From Chondrus crispus (lineage: Eukaryota > Rhodophyta > Florideophyceae > Gigartinales > Gigartinaceae), in the NCBI RefSeq assembly GCF_000350225.1, contig NW_005179192.1, positions 50,451 to 114,450 of the forward strand: a stretch of DNA of 64,000 nucleotides, written 5' to 3'. The number at the start of each line of letters is the position of its first letter. Within the stretch, counting starts at the first letter, position 1. The position numbers were made by a program, and so were the translations under genes. Positions 21,989-31,920 of this stretch are shown piece by piece. The notes beneath the pieces are model-generated. The model ran no database searches, was not told where the DNA came from, and saw nothing but the letters and a program-made list of their open reading frames with translations.

Positions 21989-22600
21989 CGCCATCATCAA
22001 CATAGTTTCGCATGACACCGTCTACATCTTCATTGTTCCTTCTGATGTACAGTGATGGATCTCCACGCATTGGTTCCAATAGTAGTTCTTCGCGTGCATG
22101 CATATCCATAGTGACACCCCAATAGTCACCAGAATCGGTCGTGCCATATATTGGTTTCAGAAGGTGAAGAATGTCCTTCTCATCAAGCTTAAAGAATTTG
22201 AGGTCCCTTTTCTTTGGCAACAAGAACAGTTGTCGGGTCAACTCCTCCTCGCTTTGGAGATAAGCTTGGTTCACGTCATGTGCGAAAATTCGGAATCCTT
22301 TTACGGCAGCAATGGAGATAATAAGTCGCGTTGAACTTTGACGCAAGGTAGTAATATTGTGCAGCATGACTCTTTTCTCCTTATCTCTGTGGCCTTGAGC
22401 GACAAAGCGCGCCTTAGCCCTTTGAGTGTCCGATCCAACGTTTTTAAGGTCAACACAAATCTTTCACTCAATACGTTAGCTCCCGTCGGCAGGTGTGTCT
22501 TGGGGATGACGGGCCAAGTTTTACCAACTGTGATGTTTTGGGTTCCCATCAGCAAAGGCGGCAAATATGGATTCCCCTTGGGGATGTGGCGCTCCAACAA
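21989..22600 (-). pseudogene. Copia reverse transcriptase, truncated (second copia element)
   Basis: The frame reads VKGFRIFAHDVNQAYLQSEEEL, then YGTTDSGDYWGVTMDMHA and DPSLYIRR, and stops being copia at the palm motif NYVDDG. At that point the LTR at 21447-21988 begins. The 3' half of RT, the RNase H and the 3' LTR are missing. A frame change lies near 22300-22370, and the N-terminal part (ANVLSERFVLTLKTL) is in another frame. Confidence 0.8.
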
Positions 22601-23397
22601 GATTCACTGTCGAGATTTCGAGCTCTCTGTTTCAAGCCTGAAAGAACGTCTTCCAGTTCACCAATGATGTCTGAATTCGTACTCCGTGCTACTTGTGCAT
22701 CGTTTTGTGGGTCTGCGCTTTCGATACCCAGCTGCAAGGCTCTCTTCTCTGATTCCAAGCTGGGGTCGTTCTGGGGATGAAGATATAGCTTTACCTTTTC
22801 AACAGAGACTTGCATTGTGGAGTCTTCCACATCGAGTCGGAGTAACTTTACGTCGCTGTCGGGTACCTTGAAGGGCCCTATCCACTTGTCTTCGGGCTTC
22901 TGCCGATACATGAGAACATCAGATCCAATCTTTACATCCTTTATAGCCGCTGCTGGGACATTTGCGCGAATAGCGCTGCTTAAGCGCTCCTTTGCTATGG
23001 CAGCTGCCATCTCTTTACGAGCGAAGTGCGTCGCCGCCATTCTAGAAATCTGTTCAGGGAGTTCAGAGGGGACTACAGGAATTCTCGGCAGAACCCCAAA
23101 GATCAAGAGGGTTTAAATCAGGCCTTAGGGGCCTGCACTATCATTCATGGCCTTGATTGCAAGCATAAATGCGTTTTGAGGACTGATGCCTGGTTGCGAG
23201 ATGAGCTTTTCGATAGATTTGACGCAAGAACGAGTGGTATCTCTCCCCAACGCCAAGGGCATTGTGGCTTTGAACGCCTGACGATTTGTGCTTGATTCCA
23301 GCCATGAGTAGCAAAGTCCTCCACCGATATGACTGAAATTGTGTTCCCTGATCTATGGTGATCGTGTCCGGGAAGCCAATATACACAGAAACCCATA

Positions 23398-24431
23398 TGT
23401 AGTGCAATACCCGTCTCGGGTAGGGGGGTGAAAGGAAGTGAGAAAAGGAAAAAAATTGAATACCGTGGTCCCGGCTTGATAACACAAGTGTGCAACGAGG
23501 CGCATGAGAATTTTAATTATTTAATTCTATTTACAGATTAGATTTAGAATCTAGAGCCGGGAGCTACTGTACTCGCCCCGGCAGGGCTATATAGCATAGT
23601 CCAGTTACCAACCCAAGTGAGTAAAGGTAACCCGAGTTGCCGGAGTTAGATCTCGCCTTCGTCGAAGACCGCTTCCGTTCACGCGACGCCCTCACTTCTA
23701 CGCTGCTAACGACATCATCTGTTGCTCGGAAGTCCCCTTTCCTTATCCTTTTACCTTTTCTATCTCTAATTCCTATCCTTTTCTATCTCTACATCTTTTT
23801 TTCCCTTAATTGTGTTGGTTCCATTGAAGTCGGTTGCGACCGATCCGGTGTAGGTGTTTTAGCCATCGGGCAACACGTTGTGTTGCGCTGCTACTGTTTC
23901 AAGTTCCGTAGGAAGGCTGTTGTAACGACGCCTCCGTCGAAGGTCTTACTGTATAAGACAGAGTTGGTACCACCTACCGCGATCGCGATCGCGCTGGTGA
24001 GGGTGTTTTTAGCCATCGGGCAACACGTCGGTAGTAGCGTTGCTACACAGTTACAATCCCGTCGGGTAGGGCTGAACAAGCCCCCGTCGAAGACCTTGAA
24101 TTATACGCAAGGTGCTGAAGACGATCGTCGAGCATTGGCCTTACAACCCAGCGAACCGCGGTTACATTCTCGTACACAAGCCCAACCCGCACTCGCCGGG
24201 CACTCAAGTCTTCACAAGTCTTTACCACCATTATTCTCCCGGGCCGGGCATCTTTCCTTACCCCCCCCGTCGAGTTGAGCTACCGTGGGCCGCAAGCCAA
24301 CACAAGGGGAAAGGGAGCCTCGAACGCTCCGTAGCGCGTGCCATCGGCAGTGGTTGTTTCTGTTGCTGTTTTTCTTCTTTTTGTTTGACCGTCGGACTGT
24401 GTTGGCGGCCTGCCAGGCACATAGCACTACA
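23398..24431 (-). repeat. Solo LTR (1034 bp) nested in the second copia integrase
   Basis: On the minus strand it begins TGTAGTGCTATGTGCC and ends TATTGCACTACA. The target duplication CCATA is present at 23393-23397 and 24432-24436. It shares its ends and internal blocks with the LTR at 11896-13008 but is inverted relative to it. Removing it restores the integrase frame. Confidence 0.87.
23565..23593 (-). promoter_or_regulatory. LTR core promoter: TATA box plus TACAGTA
   Basis: On the minus strand TATATAGCCCTGCCGGGGCG is followed directly by AGTACAGTAG. The layout equals that in the LTR at 11896-13008, where the intervening GCCCTGCCGG is also kept. Confidence 0.5.
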
Positions 24432-25445
24432 CCATATACCCATAAAAGTTTCCCAGGTTTCTTCTGTGGTCTCCCTTCGAAGGATTGCAGCTGCAGAGAA
24501 TTTCGTTTCCCTAGCCACAACACGAAGGACGGACTTTCCTTCTAGAAACATGATGTCCATACAGACAGTGCAGTTAAATACAACATCCTTTTCGGGCAGA
24601 GAGACTCTAAAGCGAGGTGGGGTATGGATTAGTCGTTGGCAAAGCTCGCAAGTGTTCTCGATCTTTTCGAGGTCACAAAGGACTTCGGGAGATGTCCTTT
24701 TTGGAGCGCCACTCTTCATCAGTGAGTACAGTCTTTCGGACTTTGGGTGATAAAAGTGCTTTCGAATTCTAACAAGCTCGGATTGAGTGAAGAGAATCTC
24801 CGGTTTCCATTCGTAATAAAGGTGTCCTCTTCTGCTCATAAGTGGAACATCCCAGCCTTCGCTCTTCGATGAAAGCCGCTGATTGTCCGTTTCCAAAACA
24901 AGTTTGAAGCGTTTCCTTGTATCTAGACCCAGCAGAAACGGAATTTGAACACCTACAACGTCAACAAGCAGCTCTATGAAATGACTTTCGGTAATAGACA
25001 CTCGTATGAGGATTGTTCCCATACTTGAGTGTTCATGAGTTCTAAAGCTGAACGTGCGGGTGGGAGAGTCTGTCTGCAACTCAAAGGTGACATTTGAAAA
25101 GTCACAGTATGCTCGAGCTTGCCTTTTTCCGATTACGGTTTTCTGGGCGGCGGAGTCAATGCACGCTCCAAGTAAGGTGTCAGTTGCCTTCAGTTCAAAG
25201 ACATTGTTCCTGAAGCAAACGTTTTCGGCATTTCCTTCATTTTCGATATCGCGTAAGGCAGATTCATTAGTATCACTGTGTTCTTCTTGCTGTGAGCTTG
25301 TCACCTAACTCTCAAATATTTCGGAGTCACTCGTTGCCGAGGTGGATGACTGGGACCGGTCCTGTCCGCCGTCAATTTGTTCGCATAGTTCCGCGAGTAC
25401 CTGATGGACGGCGTACGGTTGTGTTCCTTTCTTTTTTGCAAAGTA

Positions 25446-26695
25446 CTACATCTTTCTTGAGGCTGCACAAACCGTGTTCATAGACTTAAGGCAGTCTTTC
25501 AAGAGGTAGTTTCCACCACAGTTGAAGTATCCCTGCACCAACAAGGGGTCAAACCTATCATTTCTTTGTGGAGAACGTTGAGAGCTTCGGTTGATTTCCC
25601 TGTTGAACGGTCCTGACGGCTTTGCGAAAGTTCGCCTTAGCCCCGTAGGATCGTTCATGTATCGTCTTCGGCCTGTGTATAGAACTCCAGTTGTGTTCTC
25701 TCGTACTGAGGATCTTCTACGTTGTTCAGCCGTGCAACCGCATTGCGAAGAAACTCGACTTTGTGAGCATCCCCTTGGTGTGATCGAGGGGCTCGCCGGG
25801 ACAATTTGATGACTGACTTGTAGATCTTGGAGAGCGCTGCAGATGACTCCACGCCTTGCGTGATGTAAGAGGACACGCGAAGTGAGTTAAGGTAGTTTTT
25901 CACTCTGGTCTGGCGTACGGGGGAGTTGTACTCATTTTCCAGCGTGGAGACTGCCTGTTGGAAGCTCGAAGCGTATCCATCTACTTTGTCAAGGTAGTAC
26001 CTTTTGGTATCTCCGTTAAGTAGGTTGTGTAGATACTGAAGCTTCTGTGAAGGGTTCAAGTTGTAGTCTCTGCTTACCTGGGAGTACTCATCCACAAATT
26101 CCATCCAAAATTCTCGTAAGTCGCCTTAGAACTTTTTATCTTTTCTTTCAGTCGCATGGCGATGTTGTGCGCAAGTTTTCCGACTGAGGCATGGGTTCCC
26201 GGAGTTTCCGTAGTTCTGGAAGGGGCTGAGGATTGAGAAGCAGGTTGATTATTGAGATCAGTCCGAGGGCGGCGTCCTGCTGCAATGATTGCTCTTGCCA
26301 TTTCCACTACAGCCCGCGTGTCTTCAGTTTCCTCGTAGAGTCCATGGGCGAGCGTGTTTATGACAAGATGTGATGAGTGCTGTTGCAGATTCGCACCACG
26401 GGAGTCCAAAACATCACGTGGCTCAATGTGGACTTCTGGGAGGTCACAGATTTCTTTCCCAAATTGTACTGCGGGTGGGAACATCTCCGATACAGCTCTC
26501 TTGAGTTGTATTCCTGTCAGGTCCGAATTGGATTTCAGACCTCGGACAGAGCTGATAAATCCTTTCTGTTCGCTAGTCAGTGCATCTAATTATTCTGCGG
26601 TCACGATTCTCATGAACGCAGTACTGGGAGGTGAAGAGGAGCTTGAAGGTAAGCCTGATAACCTGTCAGCCGAAGCATTGTCTTGATTAGACATT
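25446..26695 (-). pseudogene. Copia gag, several frames (second copia element)
   Basis: The ATG at 26695 (MSNQDNASADRL) opens a frame that stops near 26590. The remainder appears in shifted frames: FPPAVQFGKEICDLPEVH (26074-26484), EFVDEYSQVSRDYNL with YLDKVDGYASSFQQAV (25655-26104), and a zinc-knuckle remnant FNCGGNYLLKDC (25446-25658) that has lost its His spacing. Each piece matches the gag at 13.9-15.7 kb. At least four breaks are present, making this the more decayed of the two copia copies. Confidence 0.8.
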
Positions 26696-28300
26696 TTCGA
26701 TTTTTGACCGACCCACTACGCTGTTGCAGTTGCTAATGTTGAATAACACTATAGGCTTGCCCCTCTGTTCTTGTAAAACCACCGCTGGCTCCCTAGTGCG
26801 GCAGTATTACAAAAGGAATAATAAATGCCCTTGAATATATCTGCTCCAACTATGCCGGCCAGCGTCGTGTAGTGGAATTTAGGATCCAGCGGTACATCAC
26901 CACGTCAATGGCAGACCCCCGGTTGATACTCGAGTCCCTGGAGGAACCCCCAGCCCTGACAGCCGGCACCCGGTTATCCAAAGGTGTGATTTCAGCAGCG
27001 TCAGAGGAAGGCGCTCCGTGCCCCAGGCACCGTAGAACGGTTTCTAGATAGGCACGAAGTCGCCGGGGCTGAGGCACTTTTCCCTGTAAAAAAGTTTGCA
27101 ATCCGATGAAGCCTGTTCCGCCTACCACTTTGTTTCAAGTTGCCACCCTTTCCTGCCGGTTCAAGATCCTAAAAACAAATACGCAACCCACAGCGAACAG
27201 CGATAATAAAACTGATATTTTCAAAAAGGGGGCACCAAACCAAAACACCAGTAGTTACTCCAGAACAGAAAAAGCGACGACAGCGGACGCCCACAGCGGA
27301 GCGCAGTGCGAGCGATGACCGACAACGAATGGCCCGAGCGTACGGCAGTCACAGCCAACGCGAGCGCAGAACCGGAGCAGAGCACAGTGCCANNNNNNNN
27401 NNNNNNNNNNNNNNNNNNNNNNNNNNNNNNNNNNNNNNNNNNNNNNNNNNNNNNNNNNNNNNNNNNNNNNNNNNNNNNNNNNNNNNNNNNNNGCTCCGGT
27501 TCTGCGTTCGGCACGGTGACCAACGGCCACGAGTAGCGGCGGCGCGAAGCAGCTATGGACAACGCGAGCTCACAAAAGCTGCAGAGCCCAGCGCGCGTGC
27601 AAAGCACGAAAAAGCAGCGCGAGTGAGCAGCGCCGACAAAACATCGAGCGCGCAGCAACAGACTCAGGCGCGAGTGCGCCGCAGCAGAGAGTAGGGCGAG
27701 AAAGTAGCAGCGACGAACAACCCGAGCACGTAGCAGCAGAGTCACAAAGTTGCTTTGAGAGGGAGGGGACAACGAAGGAAGGCGATGGAGAATGCAGGAG
27801 GCCGATGGTGAAAATGGAAAGGAGACTTCCGAAAGGGGGTGAAGATGTACCGGCGGCAGTTGAGTGGGCAGCCAATGGAATTCACGTAAAAAGATAGTTT
27901 TCGGAGATCAGAGGTGCGCTTTTCTTGAAAAAGTGTAATTAATCAATGTGGTACTTCACAGAAATACGCAGGTGAGGTAGGAAAAATAAAGAGAATTTTA
28001 TGTTCGTCAACCATTCGACCGGATTGATATCTTGCAATGATGGGGGCTTGTGTGATCGAGCCACTCCACCTGCGGGATGTCGAACACTATTCTTTCTGTC
28101 TCTCCTTCTTCCTCTCTCGCTATCCGAGAGAGGTCTTTGCTCATAGAGGCAGAGAAAAAACAGGCAAGTGCATCTAGCTTACAGTAGTGCACAGAAGTGC
28201 ACACGTAGGCCGCTAATTTCTTCAATCTCTACCCTGATCGTCGACCAACACCATCTGAACCATTCCAAATAAGTCCACCTCTCAACCCAAATCATTCCCA
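26696..28300. other. Non-coding stretch with an assembly gap and purine-rich low-complexity DNA
   Basis: The left part (26696-27240) would hold the leader and 5' LTR of the second copia element, but no second LTR copy exists to define it. A minus-strand frame of 92 codons at 26850-27128 is open but unrecognised. From 27250 to 27800 the plus strand is an A/G/C low-complexity sequence rich in GAGCGCAG, interrupted by N. The rest (27800-28300) is upstream of the pogo-like transposase gene. Confidence 0.5.
27393..27492. other. Assembly gap (100 N, probably nominal length)
   Basis: Exactly 100 N, a conventional placeholder for unknown length. Both sides are the same GAACCGGAGC-type low-complexity sequence in opposite orientation, suggesting a palindromic region that resisted assembly. 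Confidence 0.99.
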
Positions 28301-28642
28301 ATGTCTCGTTCTGCCTCGCCAATTGTGGCCGCCCCCGAAACTGCAGCTCTTAATCGCCGCATACGGGAGCAAGCTACATCCACCACACCACCCGAGACAA
28401 AAAGTTCCGCCGGCCAGCATGTGCAGAACGCTGAGAGTGCCACCACGCCATCCCTTACACTGTCAAATGCTCACCGCTTGCAGATGGTCCTAACTCTCGC
28501 TGACCGATCTAAGATCGTCAAAGGCATGAATGATACTGTGGCCGCTGAGGGCGTAAAATGCATTGCCTCCAAAGCCGTGAACAAATTTTCTCTTCTATTC
28601 CGTGGCACGCGTAATGCAAATTTGGTCAGGGCAAGTCAGCTC
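28301..28642 (+). pseudogene. Pogo-like DDE transposase, 5' part (interrupted by the gypsy element)
   Basis: The ATG at 28301 opens 114 codons up to the insertion point. The segment HRLQMVLTLADRSKIVKGMN and FSLLFRGTRNANLVRASQ is the N-terminal helix-turn-helix region of a transposase family common in oomycetes and algae. The gypsy element lies between codons CTC and TAG. The gene resumes at 41745 in the same frame after one TSD copy is removed. The frame therefore meets a TAG exactly at the insertion site. Confidence 0.78.
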
Positions 28643-29234
28643 TGTAGTATAATCACCCCCAACGACGAGGGGGGTGAGTACTGACAGTTCGGAAAGACCC
28701 CGATCGGCGGGAAGACAGAAGCACGGCCCACCCACGGTACCGAGCACGGGCTCGAGGTAGCGGTGGTAGAGCGGGATCGGGGAGGACGCGCGCACGCGCG
28801 AACGGTTCTACGCCTCGACGCCCGGAGCGGTACTGGGTGACGATCCAGTACCGACGGGCGGAGGTGGAGCCGGCTCGTGGGCGTGCTACGCGCGTCCTCA
28901 ATCCGTGCGCGGTGCTACTCCTAGGTAAAACGGACGGAAGTACCTAAAAGTAAGCGGGCGGACCAAGGTGGAGGATCCTTGACAAGTCCCTCCTTGTCGT
29001 CCTCCACCGCCGGCGGTCCGCTCATATTTAATGTACATCGTAGTCTATCATAACTCTACAGTAGTGCCGGTCTACCGACACTGTAGCGCTGTCAGCCGGC
29101 GGGGCTGACAGTCCACGTGTAGTACGCGTCCCGTACACGTGGAGGACACGTGTGTGCGCGCATGGCTGTAAGGCTCGTTGCCTTACTGTCCCTGATCCAA
29201 TCCTAATCTAATTTGCGTTTGGGGTTATACCACA
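28643..29234 (-). repeat. 3' LTR of the gypsy element
   Basis: This is the downstream LTR in the minus-strand sense. It contains a TATTTAATG sequence and paired short inverted repeats such as GGTCTACCGACACTGTAGCG. The 5 bp before it are AGCTC. Confidence 0.95.
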
Positions 29235-29250
29235 TCACCCCCCCCTCAAG
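29235..29250 (-). other. Polypurine tract of the gypsy element
   Basis: On the minus strand, CTTGAGGGGGGGTGA directly precedes the 3' LTR start TGTGGTATAACC. This is the expected plus-strand primer position. Confidence 0.8.
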
Positions 29251-29421
29251 AGTGAACGTCCGCGTTCACTCCTGAGGCTTGCAGAACCTGTCCGTCCCAC
29301 TCCCTGAACCCCGAGCAGATCCGACCTGGTATACGAGTTTCCCCCCCCTTTGCGCACTGTCCCACTTCGTCCTTGACAGCGCCATTTGGTCGTCCCCTCT
29401 CGCGTCACCGCCCGTGTCAGC

Positions 29422-31710
29422 ATGGCCGACCCGCGGTCTATTCCTCTCCCGCAGTCACCCCCGGGCGTCGTGAAGCCAACTATGGCGGAGGCGGTGGCCG
29501 TCGGGACCCCGCCTTCGAGCGGGCTCAGACTCCCAAGTGCGTCATCCGGACGGCGTGAGGGTGGCGTCGTCCTGGCCCAAGCGGGTCCGCTCCCTCCGCC
29601 GGGTTTCCAGAAGTCCCGCTCGCGGTCCACGACCGTGTCTTTGGAACTGGTGGCCCCCGGTGAGGGGCCATCCAAGCCGGTCCTTTCGTTTCGCCCGGCT
29701 ACCCCTTCCGTCCCAGCAGCCGACATCCCGCCTTCCGCTCTCTCTGCCGCCCGGTGCGGCTCGGCCGCTCCCCTCGCGTCGGGGGCGGCCCGCAAGATGG
29801 ATGGCGCGTCCTTCGGTCCTTCACCCCGTGATCCCCTTCCCTTTACCGTCAATGGGGAGGGGGAGTCGCCCTCTGCCACTCGGTGGCTAGGGGTACCGTC
29901 GTTCGAAGTCCCACCGCTCCCCATCAGCGAGCTACGGTACCCCTGGCGCCGCCGCGGCCGCTCGGGGGTAACCGTCGAGGAACTTTCTTCCTGCACGTGG
30001 CTTCGTTCCGACCTAGCCCGCGTGTTCAAGGTTCACGAAGCCGGTGGTGTGCAGGAGGCGTCGTCCGTTCTACACCGGTTGATGGACGAAGGCGGCGGCT
30101 CCGGGTACCAGCTGCCGGACGAGCTGATCGGAGATCGTACCTTCGCGTACAGTGTCGCGGAGGTCCTCTTCGTCGACCGGATGGGATCGTTCTTGTCTAA
30201 CGCAGGACAGGTCGACCCCCGGCGGTTCGTGTTACCGGAGGTGGCGGGGCTGTACGTGTCGCCCCGCCCCTATGCATTCACTAAGCCCCGGGTGGCTCTG
30301 CAGGAGTCTTCGTGCTCCTTGATGCGTCTCCACGGTGTGGGATTCGCCCACCACGATTGGTCCGCCTATCGGCGGGAGAACGAGGCGGACGGTCGTGTTG
30401 TTACGACGTCTGCCTTCGCGTCCGGCCTGTCTCCGGAAGACTTCCCCGCTCTCCCTGTCGATGTGAGGGAGAGCTTTCCCTCGCTCGGAGTGCACCCGCT
30501 TCTGCCTCCGGTCTTGAAGCATTTCGGGATTGCATGTGCCAACCCGCAGCACCCAGCCCACTCGCGGCTCGCGTATAATTATGAGCGCGAGTGGGCTTGG
30601 TCCGTGTGCTGCGCGTTCATGGCCGAGGCGCACATGAACAAGCGAGTCTTCATTCAGGCGGATTCTACGGTCACGTTCGTAGGACGCGTCGTGTCCGGCC
30701 TTCCTGATGCTGTCCTCCATTCGACAGAGCACGGGTCCTCCCACGTCCCCTGGACGTTCGCCCAGGCCGTGGGCCTCATGGTCCGTGCTGGCGAGATCAC
30801 CTCGCGGAACCATCACCCGTGGATGGACTATACCACCGGGGCCCGGGCTTCCTTCGTCACATACGAACCGGCGTCGGATGCCTTCGTCGCTCGCTCCGTT
30901 CCTGTCCCCGTTGTCGGCAACACGGGGAAGAGGGGAGGCGTCGGCTCCGAGAGTCGGCGGAACCGGCGAAAGCGCTACCGGGACCTCGACGCCGCGTGCG
31001 TGGACCCCGCTGGTCTCAACCTGAACCCCTACCGTACGATGTCAGGGGTCGGTCGCCCCGGGACAGGGGGCCTTGCCTCTGCAGGGGCCATCCTCCCCGT
31101 CCCGCCTCTTGACGAGGTGGCGCAGGCCACGCCGCCGGCGCACTGTGTACGCGACCTCGTGCTCCCCCGAGGGGAGCTGGTGACCGTTCCCAAGGTAGTA
31201 CGGGCCTTGGGGGTCGCCAACCAGCGGACCTGGACGGTAGGCGGGCTGGTGGGCACCCTTGCGGACTGGTTTCTGGCTCGGAGTGACGAAGCGCGCGGTC
31301 TTCGTGACGACCTGGCGGCGCGCTCCACAGAACTTCAACGGGTGACCCAGGAGGTGGCTGCTATACGCGAGGCGTCCGAACGCCAGGCGGTCGTCTACGA
31401 GCGAGTCCTGCACGAACGCGAGCGCTATCGACGCGAACGCGACCGTCTGCGTTCGGTTCAGTCGGTACCCTTGCCGGCGGGTGGCGCTCCTACTAACGCT
31501 CTGGTCCCTCCCGTCAGGCGCGATCCGTACGCTGATTATGAGCCCGGTCCTCCCCCTCCCGGAAGCTGGGCGTCCGGGGAGGGCACGCCGCATGTCTTCA
31601 TGCCTAGCCTCGCCGAACTGGACACCGAGACACCTCGGCATCCGGGGTATTGTCCCCCGGATAAACATGCTTCGGGGTCTCGCGGGCCCTCGAACAATGC
31701 GAGTCGCTGA
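29422..31710 (+). CDS. Antisense accessory ORF of the gypsy element, function unknown
   Basis: The ATG at 29422 opens 762 codons with no stop, antisense to gag-pol and just inside the 3' LTR. The first 200 residues are Pro/Ser/Ala-rich and probably disordered. The middle, from about residue 215, looks folded: WLRSDLARVFKVHEAGGVQE, FAYSVAEVLFVDRMGSFL and HPLLPPVLKHFGIACANPQH. A basic patch ESRRNRRKRYRD lies near residue 515. A charged helical stretch rich in Arg and Glu, probably a coiled coil, covers about 605-680. No transmembrane segment or signal peptide is seen, arguing against an envelope protein. The frame outlasts chance expectation even in GC-rich DNA. I do not recognise the family; DNA- or RNA-binding is only a guess from the basic patch. 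Confidence 0.7.
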   Translation: MADPRSIPLPQSPPGVVKPTMAEAVAVGTPPSSGLRLPSASSGRREGGVVLAQAGPLPPPGFQKSRSRSTTVSLELVAPGEGPSKPVLSFRPATPSVPAADIPPSALSAARCGSAAPLASGAARKMDGASFGPSPRDPLPFTVNGEGESPSATRWLGVPSFEVPPLPISELRYPWRRRGRSGVTVEELSSCTWLRSDLARVFKVHEAGGVQEASSVLHRLMDEGGGSGYQLPDELIGDRTFAYSVAEVLFVDRMGSFLSNAGQVDPRRFVLPEVAGLYVSPRPYAFTKPRVALQESSCSLMRLHGVGFAHHDWSAYRRENEADGRVVTTSAFASGLSPEDFPALPVDVRESFPSLGVHPLLPPVLKHFGIACANPQHPAHSRLAYNYEREWAWSVCCAFMAEAHMNKRVFIQADSTVTFVGRVVSGLPDAVLHSTEHGSSHVPWTFAQAVGLMVRAGEITSRNHHPWMDYTTGARASFVTYEPASDAFVARSVPVPVVGNTGKRGGVGSESRRNRRKRYRDLDAACVDPAGLNLNPYRTMSGVGRPGTGGLASAGAILPVPPLDEVAQATPPAHCVRDLVLPRGELVTVPKVVRALGVANQRTWTVGGLVGTLADWFLARSDEARGLRDDLAARSTELQRVTQEVAAIREASERQAVVYERVLHERERYRRERDRLRSVQSVPLPAGGAPTNALVPPVRRDPYADYEPGPPPPGSWASGEGTPHVFMPSLAELDTETPRHPGYCPPDKHASGSRGPSNNASR

Positions 31711-31920
31711 CCGCGCGGTCTGGTCGTCAACCGCGCGGTGCCCTTCTTCCCTTACGTCGTCGAGGACGACACAGTAAACATTGCTTCCATCGTGACGCGT
31801 TTCTTCGAGTCTGTTCGTTGCTTCTAATTCCCCTTTGTCATCGGCGTGACACAGCACGGGTGCCCGTGCTTTCCTCAAAGCGGAGGAGGAAGGGGCGATG
31901 GCAAATCGCGTTCCCCTCGT

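Larger units (their letters stand above)
22549..25304 (-). pseudogene. Copia protease and integrase, split by a solo LTR (second copia element)
   Basis: From 25304 the frame contains the protease site GACIDSAAQKTVIGKRQ, with DSAA where DSGA or DTGA is expected. The integrase zinc region (RKHFYHPKSERLY, CELCQRL) and the first catalytic Asp in CMDIMFLEG follow. The frame is cut at ETFMGIW by a 1034-bp LTR. It resumes at VSVYIGFPDTITIDQG, with the second Asp, and the Glu in GERYHSFLRQIY. Another frame carries the C-terminal part GSDVLMYRQKPEDKWIGPFK (22549-23106). Element order and sequence match the copia element at 9.3-20.6 kb. Confidence 0.85.

Noticed and set aside
26850-27128. Minus-strand frame of 92 codons as a gene
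   Set aside because: It has no recognisable domain and lies in probable copia leader or LTR DNA. It is mentioned only in the region note.
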